Origin: Hofstenia miamia
Lineage: Eukaryota; Xenacoelomorpha; Acoela
Direction: 5' to 3'
Assembly (NCBI GenBank): GCA_004352715.1
Contig: SCFE01000081.1
Location: 649,096-713,095, forward strand
DNA length: 64,000 bases
Part shown: in pieces, positions 36,891-49,360 of the stretch
Layout: each line of letters starts with the position of its first letter
Position numbering within the stretch: position 1 is the stretch's first letter
Made by a program: the position numbers and the translations under genes
Notes under the pieces: generated by a model
The model's input: the letters and a program-made list of their open reading frames with translations, nothing else
Told to the model about the DNA's origin: nothing
The model's database searches: none

Positions 36891-39520
36891 AGAATAACTA
36901 AAGCTAATGCGATTTTGGCTTTTTGTGTATTTGTTAAAATTTTCTGTTCAAATTCAGACATCATAGCTAATAGCTTTAAATTAATTATAATAGTTTGTAT
37001 AACACATTCAGAAAATAGCATTTAAACCTGATTTTTTGTAAATTCTGTGACGCTAGGATTTTCTACCCCCACACAACAAACTGTTTTGTATTCACAACAA
37101 ACTTAAATTCTACACATGTTCTGTTATGTTGCGTATGCAACACACAACGGCAAAGTTTCCATTATAATTATATTTATTGGATGTAAAATATAAACTAATG
37201 GATTCGACCCAAATTTTTCTTGAAAATCCAAAGTCACCAAGCATGCTTTATGCAACCCCATTACAGGTTTTACATTACACAAAAATAAAGTCTTGACCAA
37301 TCAACTGGAAATTTTTCATGATTGAGTATGAATGTACATGTGTGAGCCCACTCTTTTCATGTTAGAATGGTAAAGATTTGAACAATTTTTTAGCAGATCT
37401 TGAAGGTTGATTGTATATATTTGAAATTTGCTATAAATTGCTTACATTAATTCAATATATTCTACATCTACGTAATGTGAAATGAAAGTGGTAATCGACA
37501 CTAATTCAGTGATTTTCATTTCTTTCTTTATTACAAGTCATATTATACTGGTAGACTAAAGGTTCGTTCAATGTAAATATTTTATGCAACAAATACATTA
37601 AAAATGCGCTATAGAAACTAAACTGTGAAGCATAAAATTATTGTACTATGAGAGATTAGCGTGTTTGATTATTATTATAAACTACAATAAAAATATGAGT
37701 AACAAAAATAAATTAGCAATGATAACATACATGTAAATGTATTTACGATTTAGGAAACTTACAGGTTTAAATAAACATAACAGTTTAGTTCTCAATTCTC
37801 AGTATATTATGAACTGCTATGTATCATGTGCTCGTAGTTCAAACAAGCCCTTAGTGTTAAATACTTAATATTATTATATCTTTTGAAATTTTATCACGCT
37901 TAATGAAATAATGAACTATTTCTATCATGATGTTTTTTACATATAGTCTTATAACTATAGCAAAACTGGATACAAAATTATAATAATTTACACTAAAATT
38001 TATGTCTAATTTCTTAGTGGGCTTATTCCATTAAGTACTCAAGGCGATGGTAATGACAAAACTTCAGAACTTTGAAATCTGATAGTAGCTCATTAGTGTT
38101 ACTATAATATACCCAAGAGAATACTACTTCTAGAATAATTTTTAAATTGGACTACATTTTTTCTTACGATTATCATATAAAATTTGTGAATGGAAAAATA
38201 TTTTTAAGAATTTGACAGTAGATCTAGAAAGGCACTGCAGAGTACAATAACATTTGAGTAGTTTGTATTCAGCAAAAATCTTATAAATGTCTAGCTCCAA
38301 ATTAGCACCAATTATGCTGGCAACAATGAGTTATGATATTTCGGTGTTGAATCGATTCTGACTCTTGCCTTCACTATGAACAGTTTCTACTAGAACCTTT
38401 AATTGAAATGAGTAATCATTGTGCAAGAGAAACCAAAGAAATTCAATAACTCAGAAATTTGGAAACAGTTCCTTGAAACCTCCGAATGATTCTTTAGAAA
38501 TTTTAAAATTTAAGACTCAGTTACTTACATTCAAATTATCATCCTCCATTTAGCATGAAATGAATTTTAATAATTCCTCCAAAACATGTAATCTCTCCTT
38601 CATTTTAGTTGTCCGATTGTTTTAATTTGGACATAACTTTCATTCAAAATTTAAAATCGCTCTAATATTTGCAAACATGTAGTTAAGCTAGAGTAAGCTG
38701 AAAAAGTTCTTTATTTTTCTGATTGAAAATATTTCTGAATCTTGCAGAGTCATGAAAGCAGGTTATAAAAACGAACCTTTGTTGGTATTACTCTAGAAAA
38801 TAAAGCATTAGAAATATTTTATGGGTGCAAGAGGCCCTACATATATATTCATTTCGTAGGTAGTGGGGAGTGTATTATCAAAAGTTTAAATTTAAAAAGT
38901 CCTCCTTTTGAGCACTCGGCCTAGTTTATACCAATATTTTAGAATCTCCTTCAATGATCGGTTTTTTCGACTCTTTCATAATTCTGTTAAGATCCAAAAG
39001 TAGTTTCATTTTAAAGATGTTTCTTTCTAAAATATTTATAGGTCGTTATATTTTGAAGCTAATGTTCAATTGTAAGAAATAGTTAATAGAGCTCTCATCT
39101 TCTTGAAAAATTTTTTTCTCGATAATTTTTAGCTACTGCCAACTTATATGTGCGCAATTGTACTTTTTGAATCAGAGTTATGTCCAAACTAAACAATAAA
39201 AAAACTAAAAAGACAGAGAGAGAAATTTCGAACTGAAATTTACACATCACATTTAATAATAAAGCACTTGCATCCGTTGCATGTAGACATTTTAATGTAT
39301 GGATTTATAGAAATAATAAATTTATACACATATGTCTGACTCAAACTTATATTTAGTGGAAAAGCGCTTATATGACGTAGAGCATGTCAACCCAAGTTTT
39401 CCAGAACATTTCGCTTAGATAGCTTTTGCATGAAGCTGACGATATAATAAAATAATGTGTTACAATTTAAAGGATGACCACAGAAAGCACATGACTTTTA
39501 AAGCATATTTGATATTTTAG
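36891..39520. other. AT-rich non-coding stretch
   Basis: No supported feature. A short ATG frame at about 38290 (MSSSKLAPIMLATMSYDI) is too short to weigh. Confidence 0.45.
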
Positions 39521-39705
39521 AAAGTTCCACAAAGTTTTCTGAAGATTATTCCTCATCAAATACTTTCAATCGGCCAATTCCTTATCAACCTGGGGTTACT
39601 CATTGCATCCAATGTAGCGATAGTGATCACAGTAAGCAACTGCCACCATGCGCCAGCAATCCATTTCTGACTAGTGTTCCCTGTGAAGATACATCTTTCT
39701 GTTTT
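39521..39705 (+). CDS. Exon encoding a Cys-rich, Ly6/uPAR-like segment
   Basis: Acceptor TGATATTTTAG before 39521 and consensus donor TTT|GTAAGT at 39706 bound 185 nt with one long open frame (phase 1 in, phase 0 out, 61 codons). It reads NRPIPYQPGVTHCIQCSDSD and then has Cys spacing C-x2-C-x11-C-x10-C-x5-C, ending SVPCEDTSFCF. This spacing fits the first half of a Ly6/uPAR three-finger domain, an extracellular fold held by disulfides, though other small Cys-rich modules remain possible. The second half of such a domain would lie on another exon, not clearly found. Likely upstream part of the plus-strand gene whose stalk and membrane exons lie at 45.4-48.9 kb. Confidence 0.45.
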
Positions 39706-40337
39706 GTAAGTAATTTATTCATTGAATTGACTTACTAACAAACAAATTAACGCAACTTAAGCAAGAATTTTCCTTACATATATTTCACGTGAATGCCAAG
39801 AAGCTGTAGGGAGTAATTTAAATTATGACTTTGCAAACTGGCAAATTTGGGTTGATTTTGCTTTGTAATATATGACATATTTTAGCAGCACATCCTTCAG
39901 TCATCAATGAAAAGTTATTTTAGATTTCATTTCTCGATTATTAGGATGAAATTGATGCCAAACAGTACTAAGAGGTACAAACGTTATATTCTTAGATATC
40001 AAATCACATTCCCAACATAATAGCTGCTCCATATCTGATATCTTAGGTCAATGTCAACCATTAATTCAGTTGCAATACTACGTAGGTGTTTCTCTATCAC
40101 TTATCAAACAATAAAAAATAATTGAAAGTTCAAACAATAATGTTTTTAACGGATTTGTGAGTGTGTATGTAAAAGTTTATGTGAACTAAGATCTCGGAAA
40201 CCATTTGGGCAGATTCTTTATGAACCGAGAGAGTCTTGGGATTTCCAAAATTTAATATTAATTATGCTTGATTCATACTATGTAGCATTAATGATATTTT
40301 GCCTTATCTCAATTTTATCCAGTAATAACGAAGAGGG

Positions 40338-40361
40338 ATATATATATATATATATATATAT
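40338..40361. repeat. (TA)n microsatellite
   Basis: Pure TA. Confidence 0.9.
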
Positions 40362-40544
40362 GATAGTTTGCTAAGGCTTAACTTAGCCCATATACTAAAT
40401 TTTCAATGTAATTAAATGATAATTTGCTAAAGCTCATCATAGTCCATATAAAACAAAGTCAACTTTAGAAACATATATTGGAGGTCGCCATATATTGAGA
40501 AAATATCTAGCACAATCAATTCAAAACATTAATAGAATTATTAT

Positions 40545-40700
40545 GACATAAAATAATTCCAACATTTACTTTAACAAAGACATTTTCCCCTAACAAAGAT
40601 CCTATTCCGATGCACTTTACTTCCTACATTATTTACAAAAACAATTGTGATAAGTGTTCAGCTCTTGCATTGGGGAAACAAGGCTACATTTACACACCAG
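40545..40700 (+). CDS. Weak exon candidate beside a (TA)n array
   Basis: An open frame includes DPIPMHFTSYIIYKNNCDKC and GKQGYIYTPG. A phase-0 acceptor (ACAAAG) and phase-1 donor (CCAG|GTTTCA) would bridge the Cys-rich exon and the stalk exon of the plus-strand gene, but both splice sites are poor. Listed only because the phases fit. Confidence 0.15.
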
Positions 40701-40713
40701 GTTTCACGAAAAA

Positions 40714-40717
<4 letters not shown>

Positions 40718-40746
<29 letters not shown>

Positions 40747-40854
40747 NNNNNNNNNNNNNNNNNNNNNNNNNNNNNNNNNNNNNNNNNNNNNNNNNNNNNN
40801 NNNNNNNNNNNNNNNNNNNNNNNNNNATATATATATATATGTATATATATATAT
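40718..40854. repeat. (TA)n microsatellite with 80-N gap
   Basis: TA on both sides of N positions 40747-40826. Confidence 0.95.
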
Positions 40855-41989
40855 AAGTCTTCTTTTTAAAGATGATAAATTCAATTCACCTTTATGAAAA
40901 ATCGTTATTTTTTGAGAGATTTTGAAATTTTTTGGCTGTCTTTTTAAATTTAGTCCAATTTGTTTATAAATTTATATTTTGGTTTTTATCATTGAGTAGC
41001 AATCAACAACAACAATCCATAAAACAATTTAACTGAAATTTTGACTACAAAAATATTAAAAAGGACGTTGCTAATTTCATGTATATAATTTGACAAACAA
41101 TGCACGTGACTTTTGCTGAATAAAATACAGTTTTGTTTGCCAGCTGAAATAATAAATTAGTTAAGAGACATTATAGTTATATGGTCTATATTTTCCCAAG
41201 GTCGACGCACACAAGTTTTTGAATATTCAGTAGCAAGTATTTCTAAAAAATCGTATGTTATGTATATTTTTTAGAAAATTTTGACCAGCAAATACTTCCT
41301 AGCTACTCTTCACTATTGATTGAATAAAGGATTTTTGAGGATCAATGTGGAAATAGAAACACGCCTTCTTTTTAGTATGAACAGCTTTTTGCTGTTTGCC
41401 AGTAAGGAACTTTGGATAAAATGACACGAATTTTTGTCGTAGAAATGGACAATCCATATAATATTTTAGTTGTCCGATATTAAAAATTTTAATCCAACTA
41501 TTTGCACAAAACTTATTTGACATATTGAAAATTTACTCTGTCATTATACAAGTATCAACTATCACAATCTAAAATGAACACTAACGCGTTCTTTCTTGGG
41601 AAATGGATACATAAGGACAACTATTATTTAAAATTGTATTAAATATCATCTTCTTTTTATTATGAGCCATTTTCTCTGCTAAGGTTTCTTTAAATTCAAA
41701 GAATTTCAATATCAAATACGTTTTTCGATGTATGTCAAGGAAATCTTAATGGAGATGTTTCTATAAACGTTGGACCTATAAATAGTTTACTCAAATATGG
41801 AATATAAAAGGAAGTTAATGTTATTTGTTAATACTCAGAAGCGTTAAAATGTGCAAAAGATCAATGGTAAAACGTTTTCAACATAATAATTCAAATTTTT
41901 TTCCTAAAAATGCAATAATTGTAGGATTTTTGTAATATCTTTATTTTAAGCATAAGTTGCCCCTTATGTTTATTAGACTGCAATGGGGA

Positions 41990-42120
41990 TTTCTCGAAGC
42001 CTATTAAGAAATTTGTAATCTTTGGATATTGACATCTCTATGGTTTACTTTTCTCACCTTTTGTGGTGAAGAAATATCCCAATACTTGAAATACCTGAAA
42101 ATATCACTATTTTTCAATAA
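41990..42120 (-). repeat. Diverged copy of the 36.0-kb coding remnant
   Basis: CTATTAAGAAATT and GGATATTG followed by CATCTCTA match the order of words at 36025-36065, and minus-strand translation gives similar residues in shifted frames. Confidence 0.45.
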
Positions 42121-42919
42121 CAATTCCAATTTTAATAGAATCGTTCAATGTTTTCCCATCCATAATAAAAAACAGTGGCAGCAACAGGTAAACTAAATAT
42201 TTTTTGCAAATATTCCTTCTAAAGTGCTTTTAGATATCATTATTGGTTAGCAAGTTATGATGGTATTTTCTGTACCAATACTGCCAATACTCTAGTATGT
42301 GTCATTTGCAATAGCATTTTTAAATGAATTTTTGTATGCTTTTTTGTAGATGTTAAATGAAAATCTTAATAACTGTTTTCGCACATTATTGTCTTAATTA
42401 GTGCATCGCGTGCATATTGAATTTAATTTACCGGAATTATCAATTTTAAATAGCTGTTTATATATCTTCAAAGATTATACAGCATTTGCACGAGTTGAAT
42501 CTTTTTTAATTTTATTAAATACACATCGGTACAAGGTATAAATATCACACCAATGCAATTTCTAAGATACGAATCACAGACAAATAATATATAACTAAGA
42601 GAATTGCTTCACTAAAATAAGAATGATGACGTTTAGAGCTAAGTAATTTTACAGTTTGAGACAAGTAGGAGAAACCTTCCATGTTGAACTAATTAATATA
42701 ATTGTAGTTCTTTATTAAAATCTCGCTGAGAAAGTTTTTAACTGCATTAAGATAAATGAAAGGAAAAACATCTTTTAGCATCAATATTCGTTAGGGCAAA
42801 CATCTAATAGCATCTAATATTATGAAAAAAATATGAACACTCCAAAAAAATAATTAAGAACGTTTCACTGAATAAGCAAACAAAAATAAACTATTTTTAA
42901 AATGGAAGTTTATTCAATG
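42121..42919. other. No feature seen
   Basis: AT-rich, no supported frame. Confidence 0.5.
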
Positions 42920-42943
42920 GATATATATATATATATATATATA
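42920..42943. repeat. (TA)n microsatellite
   Basis: Pure TA. Confidence 0.9.
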
Positions 42944-44129
42944 AGCGGGATTGATTTTCCTAAAGAATTCGTGACACAAAAATTATTGGCATATTGAACA
43001 TAAGAGCGGTTCTGGGCCTCAATCAGTCAATCACATCGAACTACAGCAGTTTTGATTTGTGTGGGTTCGCCTGGTTGAAGGTCGTTCTTTATGATAAATA
43101 TATGAAATTTTATTAATAAATAAATATGTAACTATTAATACATTTATAGTGCATCATATTGGGCTAGGATAAAAAAACGTTAGTGTTAGATAAATACTAA
43201 ACAATTTTATCCAATTGGAAACTTATAGTTTTTTCATAGATTAATTGTTTCAAAGAAAATTTTTTTGATTGCTTAATAGCATCTCACTGTTTTTAGCAGA
43301 CGATGAATATTTTATGCATTGCCATTTGTTCTGCCTAAGAATCTTAAATGTATAATAGAAATAATTTACTGTCTTTAAAACGGTGGCTGCTAACATTTAC
43401 AATGATTATCTGCAGAATCAGTTAATTCAACAATTCCTTAGCAGACAAAATATTGAAGCATATCCCCTGTATATACATCAACCTTTATAAATATACAAAT
43501 TTGATATTTGAAAAAATTCAAAACAAAATGTAAAATGATGATTTTCAACAGCGTCTAAAAATCGCTATAATGAATAATTTCTTAGTAGGACAGCTAATTA
43601 AAATATCACTTAGTTACATCTTTAGAGCCATTGAAGGAAACTGTGCTAGTAAATTTTCATGTTCTTCATTTAATTAAGAATTTCTCCAGAATAACCTATA
43701 TTGATGCACAAGAAGAAATTAGCTAAAGCGTATTTTTATGAACTATTTACCTCTACACACTGTGCACTTACGTTGTTTAGTTAAAGATCAGTAGAATTAT
43801 AAAATGAATTGATAGATTTTCAGTTATATACAAATGCAGAAAGCAATTTCTTGTAATCATTAATAAACTATTAATATTTATCTAGTAATTATAGTAGAAA
43901 GATGAACAATTTTGTTAATGTTTAACTTTAGCAATTTTCAATATTATAGTCTTGAAACAATTTTCACAAAATATAATTATATTTTTTGTATACATGATTT
44001 TGTGGTACAAATTTCAAACCATTACCAATCCTGTAATACCTGCATTACCTCTATTTTGTTCAAAATTAGCAAAACTTTCAAATGGAATTCCTAACTTCAT
44101 AGTCGTACTTACTTCAGATATGGTTACGA
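42944..44129. other. AT-rich, probably intronic
   Basis: No firm feature. The strong acceptor tract at about 43290 (CTGTTTTTAG) is followed by an open frame without a good donor. Confidence 0.35.
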
Positions 44130-44652
44130 GCCGCAATCCGTGAATATCAGGAATCGTCTTCTTTAAACTGCGGAGGCTTAGTCAATCAGAACTTGGGATT
44201 TGGTGTTCAGTAGCGATAAATCTGCGTTCAACGATGGACAGGTGTGGATGCAACTTCGTTTAGTTGAGGATGAGCCCATAGTTTGTCATTGAAAATGTGA
44301 ATCATGGCGGCCGTCGTATTACCGTGAGGACTACATGTCAGTGTCAGCACAAAGACCATGATGATCTTAACAGTTGTGCTGACCATGCTTGGCAAACAGT
44401 AGTGGTTGTTTCAAGAAGATAATGGGTTGGCCATCTCAGAAGACTGATTTGAAATCCATAAATCACTTTTGCAATAATGTGGACAATGAGGAAAAGAATT
44501 GCCCGGCTTCGTACAAGCAGAAGCTGTAGCAAATAGTAAGCAGTGTAAGGCAGAACATTACTAAATACCAGTTAAACGGCTTGATAAACTAGATGCGATG
44601 ACGTTGTCAGCTTGTCATTGATGTCAACAGCAACAAGCCCACTAAGTACTAA
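44130..44652 (+). pseudogene. Decayed Tc1-like transposase, central to C-terminal part
   Basis: In one plus-strand frame the family landmarks appear in order. DLVFSSDKSAFNDGQVWM matches the VxFSDExxFxxxxxDGRVxVWR block with the first catalytic Asp. MGWPSQKTDLKSINHF (WP at 44428-44433) matches WPSQSPDLNPIEHxW. The end RCQLVIDVNSNKPTKY then TAA (44650-44652) matches the Tc1 C-terminus RCxAVIxAKGGxTKY. In another frame, NHGGRRITVR matches HGGGSVMVWG. Stops and shifts make it inactive. G+C is higher than the flanks. It lies inside the proposed intron before the stalk exon. Confidence 0.7.
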
Positions 44653-45331
44653 TGAGATAAAAATTTGTTTTCATTTATAATTATACTAAATGCTTTTTAT
44701 ATACTGTATACCTACATAGTTTGTAGTGTTCCTTCATGCTTTGACTGATAAACCTTGTTAATAAAATATTCACTGTTGATTCTAGCCTTCTCCCACTATA
44801 TATGTATGTCGAACATGAGCTACAGTTGTCTCAATTATTCAGCAATTCAGGAAACTCTAAACTTTTAAAAAGTAATTCTTATTTCAGTAAGCAAGATAGA
44901 ATCTCATAATCAATGTAATGATACCTATCCTAATTAATTTCTACGCAGCAATTGACATTTTTTCATACTTAAGTGAATTTCGAAAAAGTTTGATTCAATT
45001 TCATAACCCCTTTGTATTATGTGGGATATATTGTAGTTGAGAAAGAACTTTGAATAAGTGATTAAAGAGTCTTTGTTGATACGGCATCTTCGCTATATTA
45101 GTAAATTAAATGAATGGTAAAATATTCTAAGTTATGAACTTTCTAAGAGCTGCTAATTTTAGTCATTGACATCTGGAAAATCACAATACAAAAACTGTGG
45201 AAACATACCATTGAGAAGCGTAGACTTTATGTTCAGCGAGGAACAAAGAACTTTAGGACAATTCTTCGAAGTTTTTTTAGAAGATGGTAATGTTTAATTC
45301 TAAAATTATTAATATTTATATGTAAATATAA

Positions 45332-45335
<4 letters not shown>

Positions 45336-45370
<35 letters not shown>
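45336..45370. repeat. (TA)n microsatellite next to a splice acceptor
   Basis: The array ends three bases before the first possible acceptor of the stalk exon (ATATCTAG). Confidence 0.9.
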
Positions 45371-45371
<1 letters not shown>

Positions 45372-45388
45372 AGCCATAGCAATTTTAG

Positions 45389-45484
45389 ATAATTTTTCAA
45401 TTGAAACCACAGATGTGATTGTAATAAATGAATATTCTAGTCCAAGCACCAAGGCTTCACTCGAAGCAACAACTTCAACCTCAA
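45389..45484 (+). CDS. Exon encoding a Ser/Thr-rich stalk
   Basis: 96 nt, phase 1-1, between acceptor CAATTTTAG (or CTAG before 45374, same frame, 15 nt longer) and consensus donor TCAA|GTAAGTT at 45485. It reads NFSIETTDVIVINEYSSPST and ends ASLEATTSTS, the composition of an O-glycosylated extracellular stalk, with a possible N-glycosylation site at its start (NFS). Its last base plus the first two of the membrane exon make AGC (Ser), keeping the frame. No stop in the joined frame. Likely part of a single-pass membrane protein. Confidence 0.5.
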
Positions 45485-47796
45485 GTAAGTTAAAAAATAC
45501 TTTTGATGGCAACTTTTTATAGACGTCAAGTTATCCCATTGCTATGCGGAAACAAACTAGAGGCATTAATTTCATTATTCATAATTTTGTTAGCATAGTG
45601 AAAAATATTTGCTATATTCATTAGAAATCAATAGCTACAAGAATTAAGCTTTAAAAAATTTCAAGATTTTGTAGCAAGTGTTTGAATTCTGGTGGCGATA
45701 TCACAAAGTAATTCAATGACAGTGCATTGCTTTGAAGATGTAAGACTATTTCTTCATAGCTTGAAACATTTCCAAAGTACTTAATGAGCAATAAAGGTTT
45801 GTTTCATTGCTACATATACCTAACAAAAAGCTTAGCAATTTGTATGTATACACACTTACAAACATCATGTCATGCAATTGATTGTTGAATTAGCCACGTT
45901 TCCAATAATTTATGGTTTCTCATTCAAATATTCGAGGTTAGTTCTGTTAAATGAACATATTTTCAAGATAGCTGCTTTGAAGTTTTGTTTAGTTGTTGAT
46001 TTTTAAATTTAATAATTCTAATATGATTCATGCATTTATCTAAATTGCAGCCATTTCATGAATTGTGTCAAAATATCTATATATGAAACAAAATTGCTTT
46101 TTGGTTAGGCAGAGATGCCATGTTTAAGAGGTGAGATTTAGCAATGCTTGTTGAGAAATCTTCTAACACAGCCTAAGCACTTTTTGCAAAACTGTTGGCC
46201 AAAAAAACAATAAAATACAAAATCTTGTGCTTAATAAAATGGTATATTTTGGACAATTTGAAATATTTTAGCAAAGTAGTTATTAATTGAAAAGTTACGA
46301 AAATTTGGTTGACTATTCTTCCGAAATGACTTCATCGATAAGCAACTCCATGTTTATTATTTGTTAATGTATCGCGTAGAGCATTCTAATCAGGCAAAAC
46401 GGTCATCGTAAAAATCAATTTATAGATACACTTTACTCACCATATTTACATATTCAGCTGTTTGCAAAACATTTTTTAAATATTGAATGACATGTGCAAG
46501 CACTTACCTTAAATTTTTTTATTTCTAATTACTGTACTTTGCAAATTAACCAAAGTATATTTGGCAAATAAACATTTGTACAGGTCAAGTGTTGACATAT
46601 AAACTTTATATTTACATGTAGTTAATAAAATTATATATGTTTGCTTGTCATTTTGTCATTGAAGATGTGCATAAGGTCTTTGAAAATAATATTTTGTTTG
46701 TTAAGCAAGTGATTGGCATTTTATTTGATTGATTGATGCAATATTGTGTATATAATATAGTTCCGAAACCCTTTACTTCCGCTAGTGTCAAACATTGTTA
46801 TGAATGTTTGTGCTATAATTAAACATTAAATTAAATTTTTTATGTAATACCATTTTTGAAAATGTCTGGTATTAGTTTATGATATTTAGGTTTCAATGTG
46901 TTTTATATTTGCTACGACATATTTCATGACCAAATTTCAATTATAAATTAAATATATAAGTATGAAATTCAAGAACAACGTTGCATAGTAGCCGAACTAT
47001 AAAATATGAAAAATCCCCCTACACCGCGGATAGTGGCCACGTTTTCAATTTTCAAATCAGGATGTATAGCATTTGTACTGCACTTAGAAAAGGAATATGA
47101 AGCACTTTCTTAATTATCTTGCGACTATTTTGAGGCTATGACGTCACACTAGCACAAACGCCTAATACACATTAAGAATATCACAAATAGAACATTTACA
47201 GAAATCGATAAAAGATATGTACCAACCTTATGTGACAAGTTCTGACTTCCAATAAGCTCGAAACGTGAAAGTCTGAGAACGTTTGACCCACAAAAATCAT
47301 AATTCATTTAAAATGGCATAATTCGAATTTTGGGAGTAGTCGCTCTTCTTGCTGTAACAGAACTAACGTCGATTTTTGTTGTTTTCAATAGAAAAATTGG
47401 AGAGAGTTTAGTAGCACATCGTTTTGAAAGGGCTAAAACACTCTGATTCATATTAATTTATCAATTTACATGTGAGTGCACAAATTATTAGTTCTGCTTA
47501 AATTATAATTTAACATGAAGCATGTGATTGATGCCTTTTTGTATTATGACCTTAGACACTCAAAGCGCCCAAATTTTTCGATTTTGGATTGAGTTAAGGA
47601 AACGTTTTAAAGATAAAGATGATACTACATTCAAAGATTCGAATTATATTAAAAAACCTTCTACTAAGCATTTCTTTAAAATCATAGATATTATACACAT
47701 TGACATTTAACTGTTCTGAGAATGAAAAACATTGTTCTCATGAGATATGGAGTAAGAAAATTTCAAATATTAACATTCTAAATACTGTTAATATTA
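45485..47796. other. Probable intron sequence, no feature seen
   Basis: AT-rich. A perfect TGACGTCA lies at 47139-47146. A good acceptor at about 46048 (TAAATTGCAG) is followed by a short open frame whose phase does not fit the neighbouring exons. Confidence 0.4.
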
Positions 47797-48308
47797 CAGG
47801 GTGCTTCCGATTTCGATACTGACTTTATCAAAGCTATGTAGGAAAAAATCACTTCTAGAAAATTCATAAAAAATACTTTTGATAAAAATATTATTCAAAG
47901 TCTGTAACAATGACCACATGACACACATCAAGCTAATATCCCATTGCTTGGCAAATGCCTCCAATTTAGGCCTATTGTGTAGTCAATGTTTGCAACAGCT
48001 TTTGTTATTCCATATTCAGATCATCCATGTTTACTAGATTGCAAAACAGACAAACAGACATGCTCTTTCGCATGTCCCAACAAAAAGAAACTGCAGAGTA
48101 TGCTATCTGGAGATCTGGGAAGTCAGCTCTGTTTTTTCCAAATTAAATCAAACCAAGCACTTCTGGTTGAGTAAACACCATTACTGGATCAAAGAAGAAA
48201 TGAAAAAATTTATACTCTTACAAAAAAGTGTTAAAATTTTAAAACTACCATTTATATTTCAGCAAATATGAGGACGTGAAGTGCTCCCAAGACTTTTGGA
48301 TCACCCTG
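47797..48308. mobile_element. Mariner-type MITE candidate, 512 bp
   Basis: The left end is CAGGGTGCTTCCGA. The right end, read on the other strand, is CAGGGTGATCCAAAAGTC. Both are flanked by TA (47795-47796 and 48309-48310). TA target plus CAGGGTG...CCAAAAGTC ends fit Tc1/mariner-type elements. The terminal match is short (about 7-9 bp clean). No transposase inside. It sits within the proposed last long intron of the membrane-protein gene. Confidence 0.45.
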
Positions 48309-48621
48309 TATATGCACAGAGAGCTTATCTTTTAGCAACTAGGCAAATCATTTGAAAATCAACTACCATAGAAATACTAGAATTGTCCATTAACAACGTT
48401 TGTTAGGTAAAGCCTACATACTAGAGAAATGCTAAGGCTTCTTTGATTTTAATATTGATACGCCTGTGGATTTGGAAATTGCGGTTATATTGTAATTTAG
48501 GGTTCACGACAATATTAAATACGGCCCCAACCACAGTTGCCACCATAGATGAAACTGGAATTTTTCAAAGGATAGAAAGTAAAATTCTCATAAAATTCTA
48601 AAATTTTCAATGTGTTTATAG

Positions 48622-48735
48622 GCCTGGATTCTGGTTGGAAAATAATAATTTTCACTTTCATCGTCATATTCGCGATAATATTTATTCTTTTTCCACTAAT
48701 TTTCTGCTTTCGAAAGTGTTGCCTGCAAAAGCCGC
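48622..48735 (+). CDS. Exon encoding a transmembrane helix and Cys-rich juxtamembrane tail
   Basis: 114 nt, phase 1-1, between acceptor TGTGTTTATAG and consensus donor CCGC|GTAAGTT at 48736. It reads LDSGWKIIIF, then a run of about 20 strongly hydrophobic residues (IVIFAIIFILFPLIF), then CFRKCCLQKP. This is the layout of a type I single-pass helix followed by a basic stop-transfer with membrane-near Cys that are often S-acylated. Phase matches the stalk exon upstream and a tail exon downstream. No family-specific signature, so the protein's role is unknown. Confidence 0.55.
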
Positions 48736-48859
48736 GTAAGTTAATCATTATAACTGTATTCAACAATTATTAGTTTATATAATTATCTCATATATATTTG
48801 ATACTAAAAGGGCTTTGAATGTAGAAATTCTAGTGTTTTACTATTGGTAATCATAATAG

Positions 48860-48909
48860 TGATGAAGATTCTGAAGAACGGCTACCAAACAACCGAGAAC
48901 TGTAATTAA
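48860..48909 (+). CDS. Candidate terminal exon, short cytoplasmic tail
   Basis: Two nearby acceptors fit phase 1. ATAATAG before 48860 gives MKILKNGYQTTENCN then TAA at 48907-48909. GATGAAG before 48868 gives SEERLPNNREL then TAA at 48903-48905. The intron would be about 120-130 nt. Either gives a tail of roughly 12-17 residues. The acidic reading looks more like a normal tail, the first has the slightly better acceptor. Confidence 0.3.
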
Positions 48910-49360
48910 ACATATCAAGAGGTAAAAAATGAAAGTCATCTTATTCCAAAAAACAAGGTCTATAAATGTTAATGAAATGAGCACAGAAGAATTGTAATTA
49001 TATAAATAATATCATATGTCTTAGAGCAGACGAGTACTTCCAAAAAATTATGACAAATGAGTCAAACCCGCAAAGGATAGCAACAAATTGTAATTTTAGA
49101 TTGTGTAATAATTTGGATTTAAAGCATGCTAAAAAATACAAATACGATTTCTGGAATGAACTATTGAACTGAGCTAAGTATATTCTAGAAACTAGTTTTA
49201 GTCAAATGAATTAACCCTAAGATGCCCAAGGTAGTATCAACCTGGGGATTTTTTGTAACACTTTTGGAGTTATGTGAAAGTAAGTCTTTTATGAATGACA
49301 ATGATGATAGCTGGCTAGTGAATTACATTCAACGATGCATAAGAACACAACATCCAAAAC
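48910..49360. other. No firm feature
   Basis: The frame 49222-49407 (MPKVVSTWGFFVTLLE) may be a shifted upstream part of the piggyBac relic, but no motif was recognised. Confidence 0.35.

Noticed and set aside
38500-38580. Minus-strand start MEDDNLN followed by a consensus donor (38527-38522)
   Set aside because: Seven codons with no partner exon in fitting phase. Too little to call.
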